Below are positions 1 to 11,000 of a stretch of DNA of 64,000 nt, piece by piece. Location: NCBI GenBank assembly GCA_964036275.1, contig OZ038439.1, positions 13,435,095 to 13,499,094 of the forward strand, read 5' to 3'. The position numbers and the translations under genes were made by a program. Each line of letters begins with the position of its first letter. The stretch's first letter is position 1. Under the pieces are notes generated by a model. It had not been told where the DNA came from and searched no databases. It worked only from the letters and a program-made list of their open reading frames with translations. This stretch comes from Litoditis marina. Lineage: Eukaryota > Nematoda > Chromadorea > Rhabditida > Rhabditidae.

Positions 1-3000
1 GCCATACACGACTTATTTCCGAACCCTAGGTAGACTTTGACTGAAATTGAAATAATACCACATACACACACTGCCAAACGATAAAAGCACGTAGTTCTTA
101 CCGCAGTTTTTTCCTCGATTCCGTGTATAGGCTTCCTATTTTAAAAGCTCAAAGCTAAATGATGTAGTTTGATTCCTTCGCTTTTCGGTCAAAATTTGCG
201 ATTTTGGGCATATACGGAATTCAAACTACAATTCAGCTATGATCGTCCTCTATATTGACTTTTCCGTATTCGTAGATCAACTGTTCCCCCCTCCATGTGA
301 AGTTGTCCCATTGCAACCAGAGATCGAGGATTTGGAACTGTTCCAGGAATTCTTCCCCAATGAGTCAGTTTTTCCTCCGTGATCATCTCTCTTGTTCTTT
401 GTCTTTTCAATTTGTATCTCTTTTTGCTCTCCACCCGATTTTGCTCTCTGCAAAAGTTGACTAATTTTGTTCAGCTCTCTAGTTTCTCGTCTCTCTTTCT
501 CTACCCTCTCTCTTCCAGCCCTACTCCCTCCTCCGCCATGCTCTCTCCCACCCCCTCCTTCTCTGCTACTCTCTCTTTCTCTACCCTCTCTCCTCCAGCC
601 CTACTCCCTCCTCCGCCATGCTGTCTCCCATCCCGCCTCCCTCTCTGCTACTCTCTCTTTCTCTACCCCCTCTCTTTCAGCCCTACTCCCTCCTCCACCA
701 TGCTGTCTCCCATCCCGCCTCCCTCTCAGCTACTCTCTCTCTTTCTCTACCCCCTCCCTTCCAGGCCTACTCCCTCCTCTACCATGCTGTCTACCATCCT
801 TCCCTCCCTCTCTGCTACTCTCTCTCTTTCTCTACCCCCTCTCTTTCAGCCCTACTCCCTCCTCCACCATGCTGTCTCCCATCCCGCCTCCCTCTCTGCT
901 ACTCTCTCTTTCTCTACCCCCTCTCTTTCAGCCCTACTCCCTCCTCCACCATGCTGTCTCCCATCCCGCCTCCCTCTCTGCTACTCTCTCTCTTTCTCTA
1001 CCCCCTCCCTTCCAGGCCTACTCCCTCCTCTACCATGCTGTCTACCATCCTTCTCTCCCTCTCTGCTACTCTCTCTCTTTTTCTACCCTCTCTCTTCCAG
1101 CCCTACTCCCTCCTCCGCCATGCTCTCTCCCACGCCCTCCCTCTCTGCTACTCTCTTTTTCTCTACCCTCTCTCTTCCAGCCCTACTCCCTCCTCCGCCA
1201 TGCTGTCTCCCATCCCGCCTGTGCCCTCTTTCGAACAATACAACGAAGTTTCGTTCTACAGCGAAGCCAATCAGGTACTTTTGCGCAGAAATGCGTTTAA
1301 CACTTTCGGCACTCTCTAACTGTTTTATGTTTTTCGATAGCAAATATACATAATTGGGCCTGCGGAAACTAAAAACTGAGCTTCATTGATTATTATGCGG
1401 GAGCTCCTTCAAAAAACGTATTAACCCAACCTATTATCACATCAGTTGGTAGTTCTGTCAACCTTGGCAATAAAAATGATCTATACCCGTTTCAAGTTAA
1501 TTCGTTGAAAAGAAACAACCTGTGTAATTCTGTTATTGAGATACCGCGTTGATTGGTAAACGTAATTGTTCAGATGAACTCTCCGATCCAATCCTCCTAC
1601 GCTCCCTCTACGTATAACTACGTACCGTATACTACCGTAACCCACTCCAATGATATACCGTATCCCAACGAACCAGTCAGACAACCGCTACAGAATCGAA
1701 CCAATCGGGTATGTATTTGAATTTAGTAAAACTTCCGGAGAAGTATACTAACTTGCATAAGTAGAAGCTATAAATTAATTATGAAATTTGAAAATATCGA
1801 TTTAAGCAACAATGTGTATCGAACTCCACCGTATTCCACACTTCAAATTTTCGTTTTCCTCTTGCATACTCAAACTTGTACGAAAAATATTCAAATCTGA
1901 AAGTTCTCCAACATTCAAGTCAGTGTAAAAGACTTATCTACTCACTATTCCGGAAATTTGTAAAAGTGACCCTAATTTTCTGTTCTAGAACCAAGTTTTC
2001 CATCACGAGAAAGATAACGCTTTGTGTTGTTGATACTTCGTTCAAGAACAAAAAAACGCTAACTCTACCATTTTTCAAATGGCCCGGCCTTGCATCGTTC
2101 GGTTTGGTTCGTGATTTTTGTACAATGTACTTTAGAGATTTTAAGTAGGGTAGAAGTGTTTTTGTATTTTGTATTCAGAATATCCAATTCCAGTACCCGG
2201 CCGGTCTGCTCCACCGCGATTCTGTCTGCTCCAATTGCAAAACAACGGAGACTCCCCTCTGGAGATGGAACTCGGAGGGGCTCATCGAGTGCAAGTACGT
2301 TTTTGACCACTTTGTGAACTTTCATTTTGCGATAAATTCTGCTCACTGTATACACTACTTTCTGATGTGTGTGATTTCCAAACGAAAGTCGGAACGCAAC
2401 AGGAAGTATTGCAATTCGAGTGTTACTGACGCCACGGTCCCTCACTTTTATGCTGTTTTTAAAGAAAGCCTTTACGGTGTATGCACATTATACCGCTGGG
2501 TTTGTAGTTTAATTCTGTTCCTTTTTGTCGAAATTCGTAAATTGAGGCGTGCATCGTGATCAAACTACAATGTATATTTGGTCATTCCCTCTCCCCTTAG
2601 TTCACAATTAGTGTGTTGCCTGTTCTTACCCAGTTTTATCGCAAATCGGGAACTTTTTGACATTAGATTTTTGTCGATAGCATCGGCGAGAACAGGTTCG
2701 ATACGGGTTTTTGAGATTTGGAATTGTGAATGTAGGAGATGACCATAGTTGAGTTGTACTTTGAACTCGATACACATCATAACTTCACTAATTTCGACCG
2801 AAGAGCAACAGGATCGAACTACAAATACAGGGGGATAGAGCGACATGCACCACAGTTTTGGTTTTTGGAATGAACCAACCCTATATAGTCGTTCTCATTC
2901 CTACTGAGACTCCTACAGTAAGATTACGAAATTTTAATTTAGTTTTTATTACGACAATATAATCGGAATGGTTAACCATGTTCACTTTAGATGATGATAA

Positions 3001-3471
3001 CCTATTACAATAAGTATTTGAAGTAATTTTTTACAAAGTTGAAGATTGCATTAGAAAACAGCCATTGTAAGACGCAAAAGTGTACTGTAGGACTCTCAGT
3101 AGGAATGGTGTCGACTATAAAAGTGCTCGACGCCTTTGATGTCAAACTGTAACAGTTCTTAGAACATGATTGTGTTCTAGTTCCAGAAAATCTTTCAAGA
3201 TTGAAAACTATGAGTGAAATACAAAAAGACAGAATATAATCATGTTTTGTGCACCAGCCACTGTACAGCTTCAAAGTTTATTAGATGTAACATTAATCAC
3301 CTTTCCAGCGCATGCAACATCTACGAGGCCCGCAACCAGCGCAAGCGACCGGTGGCCCTCCGCAAGGACAAAATTCTACGACGCAAGAGGAACCCGCGAC
3401 ACCCGCAAGTGGCGAAGGAACAGATTCTGTCTCCCGTTCATGTAACACATTCTACTAACATGGCATATTAG
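1..3471 (+). CDS. GATA-type zinc-finger transcription factor (5' truncated by window)
   Basis: Nuclear DNA-binding regulator of the GATA family. Exons by splice signals and phase: 1-29 (partial), 276-363, 1181-1274, 1574-1708, 2194-2294, 3309-3471 (TAG stop). All junction phases agree. The single visible finger reads CSNCKTTETPLWRW, then CNACNIYEARNQRKRP across the last intron, then a basic tail (RKDKILRRKR). This is the C-X2-C-X17/18-C-X2-C GATA finger plus basic arm, closest in style to nematode ELT-3/END-like fingers (from family knowledge). Upstream exons encode acidic and Pro/Ser/Tyr-rich sequence typical of activation regions. The finger has TPLWRW where TPLWRR is usual. The protein ends about 27 residues after the basic region. 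The start codon and any N-terminal finger lie off the window. Exon 3 has several possible acceptors because of the minisatellite before it. Confidence 0.9.
161..232. repeat. Small hairpin repeat (TGTAGTTTGAT/ATCAAACTACA family)
   Basis: A roughly 70-95 bp element with inverted ends reading GTAGTTTGAT and (A)TCAAACTACA, and often an internal CTTTTCGGTCAAAATT core. Other members or fragments are seen near 5418-5486, 7880-7960, 14893-14945, 18306-18378, 18476-18540, 26571-26645, 28160-28230, 31660-31705, 35605-35690, 45262-45305, 54670-54750 and 56660-56740. It carries no coding sequence. Confidence 0.7.
514..1230 (+). repeat. Minisatellite built from an intron-3'-end/exon-5'-end unit
   Basis: About nine imperfect units of roughly 55-90 bp. 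Each has a pyrimidine tract (CTCTCTTTCTCTACC), an acceptor-like CTTCCAG or TTTCAG, and then the first codons of GATA exon 3 (ending in ATGCTGTCTCCC). The last unit runs into the unique exon sequence ending at 1274. The exon reading frame is open from at least 618 through the array, so using an upstream acceptor would lengthen the exon in frame. Confidence 0.85.
2884..3119. mobile_element. MITE family A (CATTCCTACTGAGACTCC ends), copy 1
   Basis: Starts TATAGTC..CATTCCTACTGAG and ends CTCAGTAGGAATGGTG..ACTATA, giving inverted repeats of about 35 bp around 160 bp of non-coding interior. Flanking TA dinucleotides suggest a TA target, as used by Tc1/mariner transposases. It lies in the last intron of the GATA gene. 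Confidence 0.8.
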
Positions 3472-3730
3472 GCGTATTTCCACGGGATCTTTCACGTGTA
3501 ACTACATCCTTCAACGTAATAACGTGTTTTAACGTACTAACATGAATAACTATGAGTTGTCTGCAAGTTTGCAGTTGGTAATGCTTGCTTTTTTGTGTTC
3601 ATAAGTTGTACACCACACGTTTAGTTGAGTTTTCTCGGGTTCAGTCCAACATAATTAATTCGCTATGAGCAATTATACTGCAATTTTCGGCACATCAAAG
3701 ATACTGGAAAATTACAGGGAGTATTTCTTG

Positions 3731-3957
3731 TATGATTCACACCATTCCTACTGAGACTCCTACGGTAACCTTACAAACTTCCCGAAAGCTCCTCTGAAGC
3801 TTAAAATGTAGTTCATGGAAAATGCTCTCGTATATTTGCTCTACGTGAGAAGTAGAACAAGTTACTAAAATTCTCAACCTCTCCGACCAGAAGTAAGGGA
3901 GCAAAACGGCTTGGAAGCTCTACTGTAGGAGTCTCAGTAGGAATGAAAGAGACTATA
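3731..3957. mobile_element. MITE family A, copy 2
   Basis: Inverted ends CCATTCCTACTGAGACTCC at 3742 and TAGGAGTCTCAGTAGGAATG near 3946, with outer ACTATA on the right. It lies between the two convergent genes. Confidence 0.75.
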
Positions 3958-4375
3958 ACAGTGATTAGTCTAACCACTTTATATTGATTTCAAGAAGCGA
4001 ATTAGATACATTGGTTATTTTCTAATTAGCCTTCGTTAATTATCAACACTTATCTAGTTTTGTTCAAACATAACTTACTATACTCATTTCTAATGCAACC
4101 ATCTCCACTCTTATTCATTATCAGAAGTTGCATGTGATAATTTCGTATGTTTCATTTTTTGTTTTTCTACGTTGGTAATAAATACAGTGTTTTGCTGCTC
4201 ATCCAGTGAAATGTGAATGATATCTTAGCAGTTGAAACTACAACATGACTAACTTCACATTTCGACAAAAATGTTAGTACCACAAACCATAACTACTGTA
4301 CAAGACGTGTAATAAAAATATGCCGGATTCAAAAAAATGATAACATGATGGTACATAATGATCACAACTCAGAAA

Positions 4376-4524
4376 TGTTGGCGCAAATTTTCTGCGATTA
4401 GCAAACTACAAAAGCGAGACAGCACGCAGGTCAAAGAGATTGCAGACAACCTGAGACATACTGCGTCTCTCTGACCTGTACACTCTCTCGTCGAGGCCGC
4501 GACACAAAGTTGTCTGAGAACGAG
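4376..4524. repeat. Dispersed ~145-bp repeat (CTGCGTCTCTCTGACCTG family)
   Basis: The sequence from the TTTTCTGCGATT motif through CTCTCTCGTCGAGGCCGC recurs at about 13645-13792 in an esterase intron with substitutions. It has no clear terminal repeats and no ORF. Its class is unknown. Confidence 0.6.
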
Positions 4525-4903
4525 AATTTATTTTTTGGCAATATAACTAGACATCTTAACAAATCAAGGCAGTACAAACTACATACTACAGGCTATAAAT
4601 CGTGTGATTCGCTGAGATGAGGTCGTAACCGAGAGAAGTCATATTGGACCAGAACTTGTACGGCTCTGAAAATGAATAGTAGAAATGATAAGTTAAAAAA
4701 CAGTGTAAGCCTTCCAAAACACGAAACAATCCTTTTTACCATTGAAAGAAGACCTCGGCAAAATTTCGAATTGAGCGCTTTTCAGAGAAAACTTAGAACT
4801 ATTAAACATTGTTTCCATTCGTTTTAGGCTCAAGCCCCATTTTAGACCAGAGCAAAATACATTAACAACTCCCAGGTTTTCTGTGTTTGAATAATATGGA
4901 ACA

Positions 4904-4910
<7 letters not shown>

Positions 4911-4997
<87 letters not shown>

Positions 4998-5020
4998 ACT
5001 CTCTCTCTCTCCCTCTCTCT
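4911..5020. repeat. (CT)n microsatellite
   Basis: About 110 bp of almost pure CT immediately downstream (gene sense) of the carboxylesterase stop codon, so probably in its 3' UTR as (GA)n in the transcript. Confidence 0.9.
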
Positions 5021-5022
5021 CT

Positions 5023-8000
5023 CTAAATCCCTTTTGTGTACACCTCCAAGGGCCAGATTCTGAGGTTCCCATCCAACCGCCTGTGTTTTTCATGTCGAAA
5101 CTCGATAGGCCACGCCTCCTCAAGTACCCCTCTAACTCCCCCAGGCTCTGTCTGAATGGTTTCAATTTCAAGCAAGCGAACTGTATACACACCATAGTAG
5201 TAGGCGTCCTCCATCTCGGGCTTTCCTTTGATTGATAAATAGCGTAGTTTTTCACCCTCTCCGACAGTCTGGTAATCTAGCTCAGGTATCGTGGGAACTC
5301 TGAAAAAGCATCTGTTTTGGCTGGTTTTTCTGAAAAGTGACAGTGTGAGCGAGTGGTTTACAGAAGAAGTTTTGTACTACATGGTGACCAAATCTGATCT
5401 AAAGAGTGGCCTAATAGTAGTTGTAGTTTGAACTCGGAACATGTCGTTTTTCACAAGTTTCGACCAAAATAACACAGTTTAAACTACAAACACAGTGGTA
5501 TAGAGCAATAATAAATAAAAAAGAAGCTTCAACATGATGGAATAGAGACATTCAGGTAAAACCTCAAACGTATATCCATGTGTAATAAAGTAATGTAAAC
5601 AAGGATTCCAGAGATTTTGACAGAATGAAGGGATGTAATGAAGGAAGGCAACTTTGACACAATAACATTAGTTATTTCTAGTCTTAGAACGAGTTAACTG
5701 TGATATGATAATATATTTTTTATCGTAAGTGATGTACGTAACGTACGTAACGTAAGTAAGTAAGAATAAGTGATTTTATATTATAAAATCACAAAGCGTA
5801 CCCATTCCGCGCCATGTTCACAATGAGGTTGTGCATGACGTTTCTGACCACAGCGTCGGCGCCTTTCATCTCGAACTTTTCCGAGAGAAACATATCTTCA
5901 ATGACGTACGCGTACTCGTTCCCGTGTACCGAACCTGAACGAAGTACACGTGTAAGTCACGTGAAACGAATACAACATCCTCACGTGTTGCAGACTATTG
6001 TATTCGTGACCTTTCTGATGCGCATTGGAAATTCAAATAGTTCGCGTGCGGAAGCAAAACTGAACCACAATGATACACTTGACTCCGGCGTCATAAACAT
6101 TTACCAGACTGTTGGACAGGTTTCGTGTTCGGATAGAGAAGCTCAATAGTTTTCTTGTTAGTAATTCTAAAGACGAACCCGTACCTTTGACATGATCGTG
6201 CACTTCGTACTTTTTCCATATTTCGTCGTTGTGGTGGTCAAAAGAGTACGCGTAGACCGGCCATCCTGCGTCTCTTTTCGATATCGTCTCTCGAACTACG
6301 GCCACATTGAAAAGTAGGTCGGAGACCATCTGAAATTAATGTACAGTCACCGCTTCCCCGAGAAAAACAGCAAACAACTCAATAGATTGAGCGATGCAGG
6401 GCGAGCGGTCGTCGCTTATTAGTTATATTTTGTTTCATTCATTCTGCTCTATATAAAGTTTAATTACCCAAGTTTAAAGGGGGGGGGGGGGCTGCAATGA
6501 ATTCGCAAATGAAAGATCTAACTGAGACAACTCAATATGTGTCCTTTTCTTATATGAATGTCCAATCCAAAGCTCTATTTTCAAAATTCTACTAATTTTT
6601 TGCATACTGTCAGAGACGCAGAGGATGATTTGGAGTTAATGAATATTGATTGCGCGCACTTCTCTGACTCTCGTGCCTTTTCGGCTAACGCCGTTAGCCA
6701 AATTCGGCATTCAATGTAACCCCCCCTTTGAGGTCCTCCACCGCATGGCACTTCTCGAAGAGAAGTTACGGCAAGTAAATCACTTTACCAGCAGACGAGA
6801 CACTATGTAGATCACAGATAGGCAGATGAGCTGGCCGCTCGCCCAACTCCGCTCCGTGCGCTGTCCACAACGGTTTGACGGAACCCATGTATTTATAGTC
6901 TTTTTCATTCCTACTGAGACTCCTACAGTAGGATTTCGACACTTCTAAGTCGTCTTTCTCGCGTAGTTGTAATCGTAAAGGTAGAGGATTTTCGCACCGC
7001 ATTCTCGTCCTCAGGTACAATGAATGTACGAGAGAATTTTCGATAAATTAAGTTTTCAGCCTCACAACAGCCTCCGGAATACTTGTAAGGTTACTGTAGG
7101 AGTCTCAGTAAGAATGGTGTGAACTATACCATTTCTAGTTAGACTACTACAGTATGCTCTACAACGACCGGAGAACATTTAAAGTTACTATAAATGGAGA
7201 AAACGAATAACTCGAGGGAAATTGGGTTTAGGATTCGGCAGTAGGCTGGATTCGGAGAACGCCGGTTCTTCTGCGTATTGTTGATCTACGCACTCTCTTC
7301 TCAGTTGGAAAGTAATCAATAACCGCTCGCCCAGTAACCAACCTAAGTAAAACTAAGTAAAAGTAAGTAAAGTAACCAGTAAGTAAGTTGCCAAGTCGAA
7401 TCATCCCTCTGCAGTCTCGTTCGGGAAAGTCGAGACTTGTCGCCCCAAACTAAGCCAACAGAACGCGAGCCGAGACCTATACTATAAGGAAATTGAATAG
7501 TCACGCAACATCAGCATTCTAATTAGGCATCGTGCACTTTTTAATTTCACTTTCTGAGTTCTGCTGGGTTTAACATGTTTCACATGACTATACAATTGAC
7601 TAACAGTATAGCTGCACACGGAAAAAAAAAGCTTTCAAACACAACTTTTTGTTGGACCGGGTGAAAAACATGATTGTTTTATCGTCAGCTTCCAATTCTC
7701 ATGACCTACCTCAGTATATCTATTGAGGAAAAAGTGATCTCCCATTCCGTCATAACCTCGGTCGGCGTAGAATTTCATGGTTTTCTCAATGGCTTGTTCG
7801 AGGCGGCCACCAAAGTCATCAATCGTGAGCAGTTTCTGGGAAAAAAACATTCCTGTGTACAGTATTGGGAACGATTACACTGAGTTGTGGTTTTAACTCT
7901 AAACACCCCATTATTCACGATTTTCGACGGAAAAGCGGCCGATCCAAACCAAAAACACAGCGCGATATGTTAAATTACACCGTATTGCCATGTTTTGGGG

Positions 8001-11000
8001 ACGGCGAACCCCATATGCACCATCTAGGGGTTGACAGAATATCAGTTCTAGTTGTAGTTCGCCCAGCAGACTAGCAGAACTTGTGATCTCATCGAGACCA
8101 AATTACAAACAGAGCAGTGCATGAAAAAAAAAGTTTGTGCTCTGACAATGGAGCTAGAAGGGAGTATTGATTCAGAGCACATGTATAGGATTTTTCAAAC
8201 CGTTGTGGACACCGTACCATCGATTTTGTATGGGACGGGGTTTGGCGAGCGGCCAGTTTGTCTGCGTATCATTGATCTACTCACTCTCTCAACTGCTGGC
8301 AGATAATCAACGACCGCTCGCCCCGCATAGCTCAATCAATCGAACCCTCTGCTGTCTTTATGGGGAAAATGACAACTATAGGATCATGATCGGTGTAGTT
8401 ATTGAAGCCTTTCTTCCAATATCTCATGTTAGAAATCTCCGATTGGAGTGACACAGCTCAGCTCAAAAGTCACGTGTTGAATTGTATAAACTATTTTATT
8501 CTATACTCTGTTATACATGTATAGAGCGTGCCATATTTACAAAATATCCGCTTCATGTGAGACTCAAACCGCGCCCAAAAGACGGAGACCGCTATACTAC
8601 ATCGGAAAATTGGGCACCCGGAAAAACCTAGGGTGTTTCGGGGAAATGGAATTTCCGGGAAATCCCCGAGAACGTTCAAGGTATTTTCAGGGTGAAATGG
8701 AGGTATAAACTCTACAAATTCTCGGAAATTTCAGGGAAACTCAGTATCAGGGAAAAGTGCGGGAAAAATATGATAAAATACCCTACAATTTCTCGATAAT
8801 TTCTGGGTAACTCAGCATCGGGGAAAAGCATCGGAAAAAGGGCATGGATAAGCCTTTCGCCGCGGCAATCGCGTAACTCGTACTAGATACGGCGCGGCCA
8901 GGGGTGCCGTGATTTGATATTTTGGAAATTATCAGCTCAACATCGAGGTCTGAATATCGATAGGGATGATACAATGAAGTTCATTTCATGAAGTTTTTAC
9001 TAATGAAATATGCACTTCTATTCTCTTCATATATTATTAATATTTTGAAAAATATTTTTTAGAAAAATATTTTTCAAGAAAATATATTTTTGATGACATT
9101 TTCGAAAAATACTTTTACCAAGAAAAAATATTATTAGTTTTTTCAATCACGTGTGAAAAATTTCTGAGAAGTTACTGAGAAATTGTAAGGTGACAACCGG
9201 GAAATTCCCGGGATTTTCCCCGGTTTTCACCTTCTTTTCGCTCTGATCATTTCGCGAAATGATCCCGGAACGATTGAGGTAGCATCAGGGAAAAAATCGG
9301 GGAATTTCAGGGAAACCGGCGCTCCTGTGTAGCTAGGCACTAACCACCATACTAGCTAGGCTTCCAGCAACGGTGGAAACAAATCGTATGTTTGTGTTCT
9401 TACACAGCCAAAAGTGAGATACACAGTATAACCTTTCTTTCGGCGAAAACTATAGTATATCTACAAAAATACGACCTCTGTTTCGGTTTCTTTAACTGAC
9501 CCGAACGTATTTCTCCAGCGAATGTCTGTTGAACGATTTCAGGTTCTCCTTTCCAGGATACAATTCGTGAATGACTGGAGCCAAGTTCATTAAAGCTAGA
9601 AAAGATAGGTATCGATTGAATGAGCAGCGGTAGCACTTCTTCAACATCTCTTGAGATACCTCGTCAACAAAATCTTGCCATACTACAACATTAGTACTAA
9701 TGAGGTTTGCAGTTCAGGGGAAATTCGAGAACTTGAAACTGTATTCCAATTACACCCTCCCGCTAGCTTTGCAGGGGAGAGGAAATAACCACAACATTAT
9801 GATCTTTATCTGACACCGTAGTAAAGTCTTGCAAGTTGTGAGCTCAACCTTATTAAAGAATTGAGTACGTATGCTAGAAGATCCCGGCGCCTTGATCTCA
9901 TCCTGCGTCTCTCGCTCTGCCTCACTAATTCTCGTCTCTCACAATCCGGCGGGCTGTAAGCGCAGAGAAATAGCGTATGTCTGAGGAGACACAGAATGGG
10001 ATGAAGGTGCCGGGATCTTCTAGCATCTGTACTCTGATCACACTCTGGCTACAACATTGCCAACTCTTTCTCTTCAAACATAGGGTAGGTGACCCCAACT
10101 TTATTCAAATAGTTACAAGCTAGTCCAGCTCAAAGGTGAACTTTTCAAGTCCCATTTCTACGGAACCTGGCAACAGGCATAGGAAGCTGGAAAACATGAG
10201 CGAGAACGCACTTTTACAAGATTTCAAGATTTATTCATTTGTTACGGCCTGAGTACACTTGCACTGTTGGTTGCAATTTCGAAATGTGGAACAGAATCAT
10301 ACCAGGATTTTGGAGAGTTTTGTGAGTGTTATATAGTTCCGATCATCCCTATCTCTGAAGTTATAATATAATAATAATAATCTTTTACGGCAACTATTTC
10401 AGCCGTGTATTACTTTATTCACCTAACAACCATGACAATTATCACTGATGAATCCGTAGAGGGGTGGGGGTCCGTAGATAAGAAACTAGGCATGGGTGAG
10501 CGTTATTACCAGCTCATGCGGTCCGCCATGAAGATACCGCGCCGAATGGGATCGAACCATGGTGTTTTGAGTGCTAGCGCGCACACAACCAGTCGACCAC
10601 TCGGCCCCTAAGTTAAAAGTTAAAAACCGAGTTGTTTACCAAGGTTCGCCGAAAACCCAAGTTGTGAATCAAGGATCAGACTTCTTGCCGAGAACTTGGT
10701 GCGCAATTGTGCACCAAACTTTGATTTCACAACTTGATATCAACTAGTGACCAATTTGGTGGGGCAAACCTTGGTGAACAACTCGGTTTTTAACTGTAGA
10801 GACTGAGACTTGGCAGCGTGCCAATGAATTTTCCAGATAATTTTTCACCACTTTGGAGTTTTTCAAAAAACTGCAAATCTCTGTTAGAGGTTGTTCCACT
10901 CCATAAGAACACGTAAATGAGAAAACACCTTAAAATACTTGTGTCTGCTCTAAGAAATAGTCATCCGAAAATCTTGGCACGATGCCAATGGGTCTCAGTG

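Larger units (their letters stand above)
3472..5022. other. Convergent intergenic region, GATA to carboxylesterase 3' ends
   Basis: No gene is seen. It holds MITE family A copy 2 (3731-3957), a dispersed repeat at about 4376-4524 and the long CT tract at 4911-5020 that probably falls in the carboxylesterase 3' UTR. Confidence 0.6.

Noticed and set aside
379..1353. Long open frames of 230-320 codons in all three forward frames
   Set aside because: They come from the CT-rich minisatellite, which is open in every frame; only the frame joining GATA exon 3 makes sense, and only its last part is supported.
4911..5020. CRISPR-like or satellite array
   Set aside because: It is a plain dinucleotide microsatellite; no spacers, and the genome is eukaryotic.
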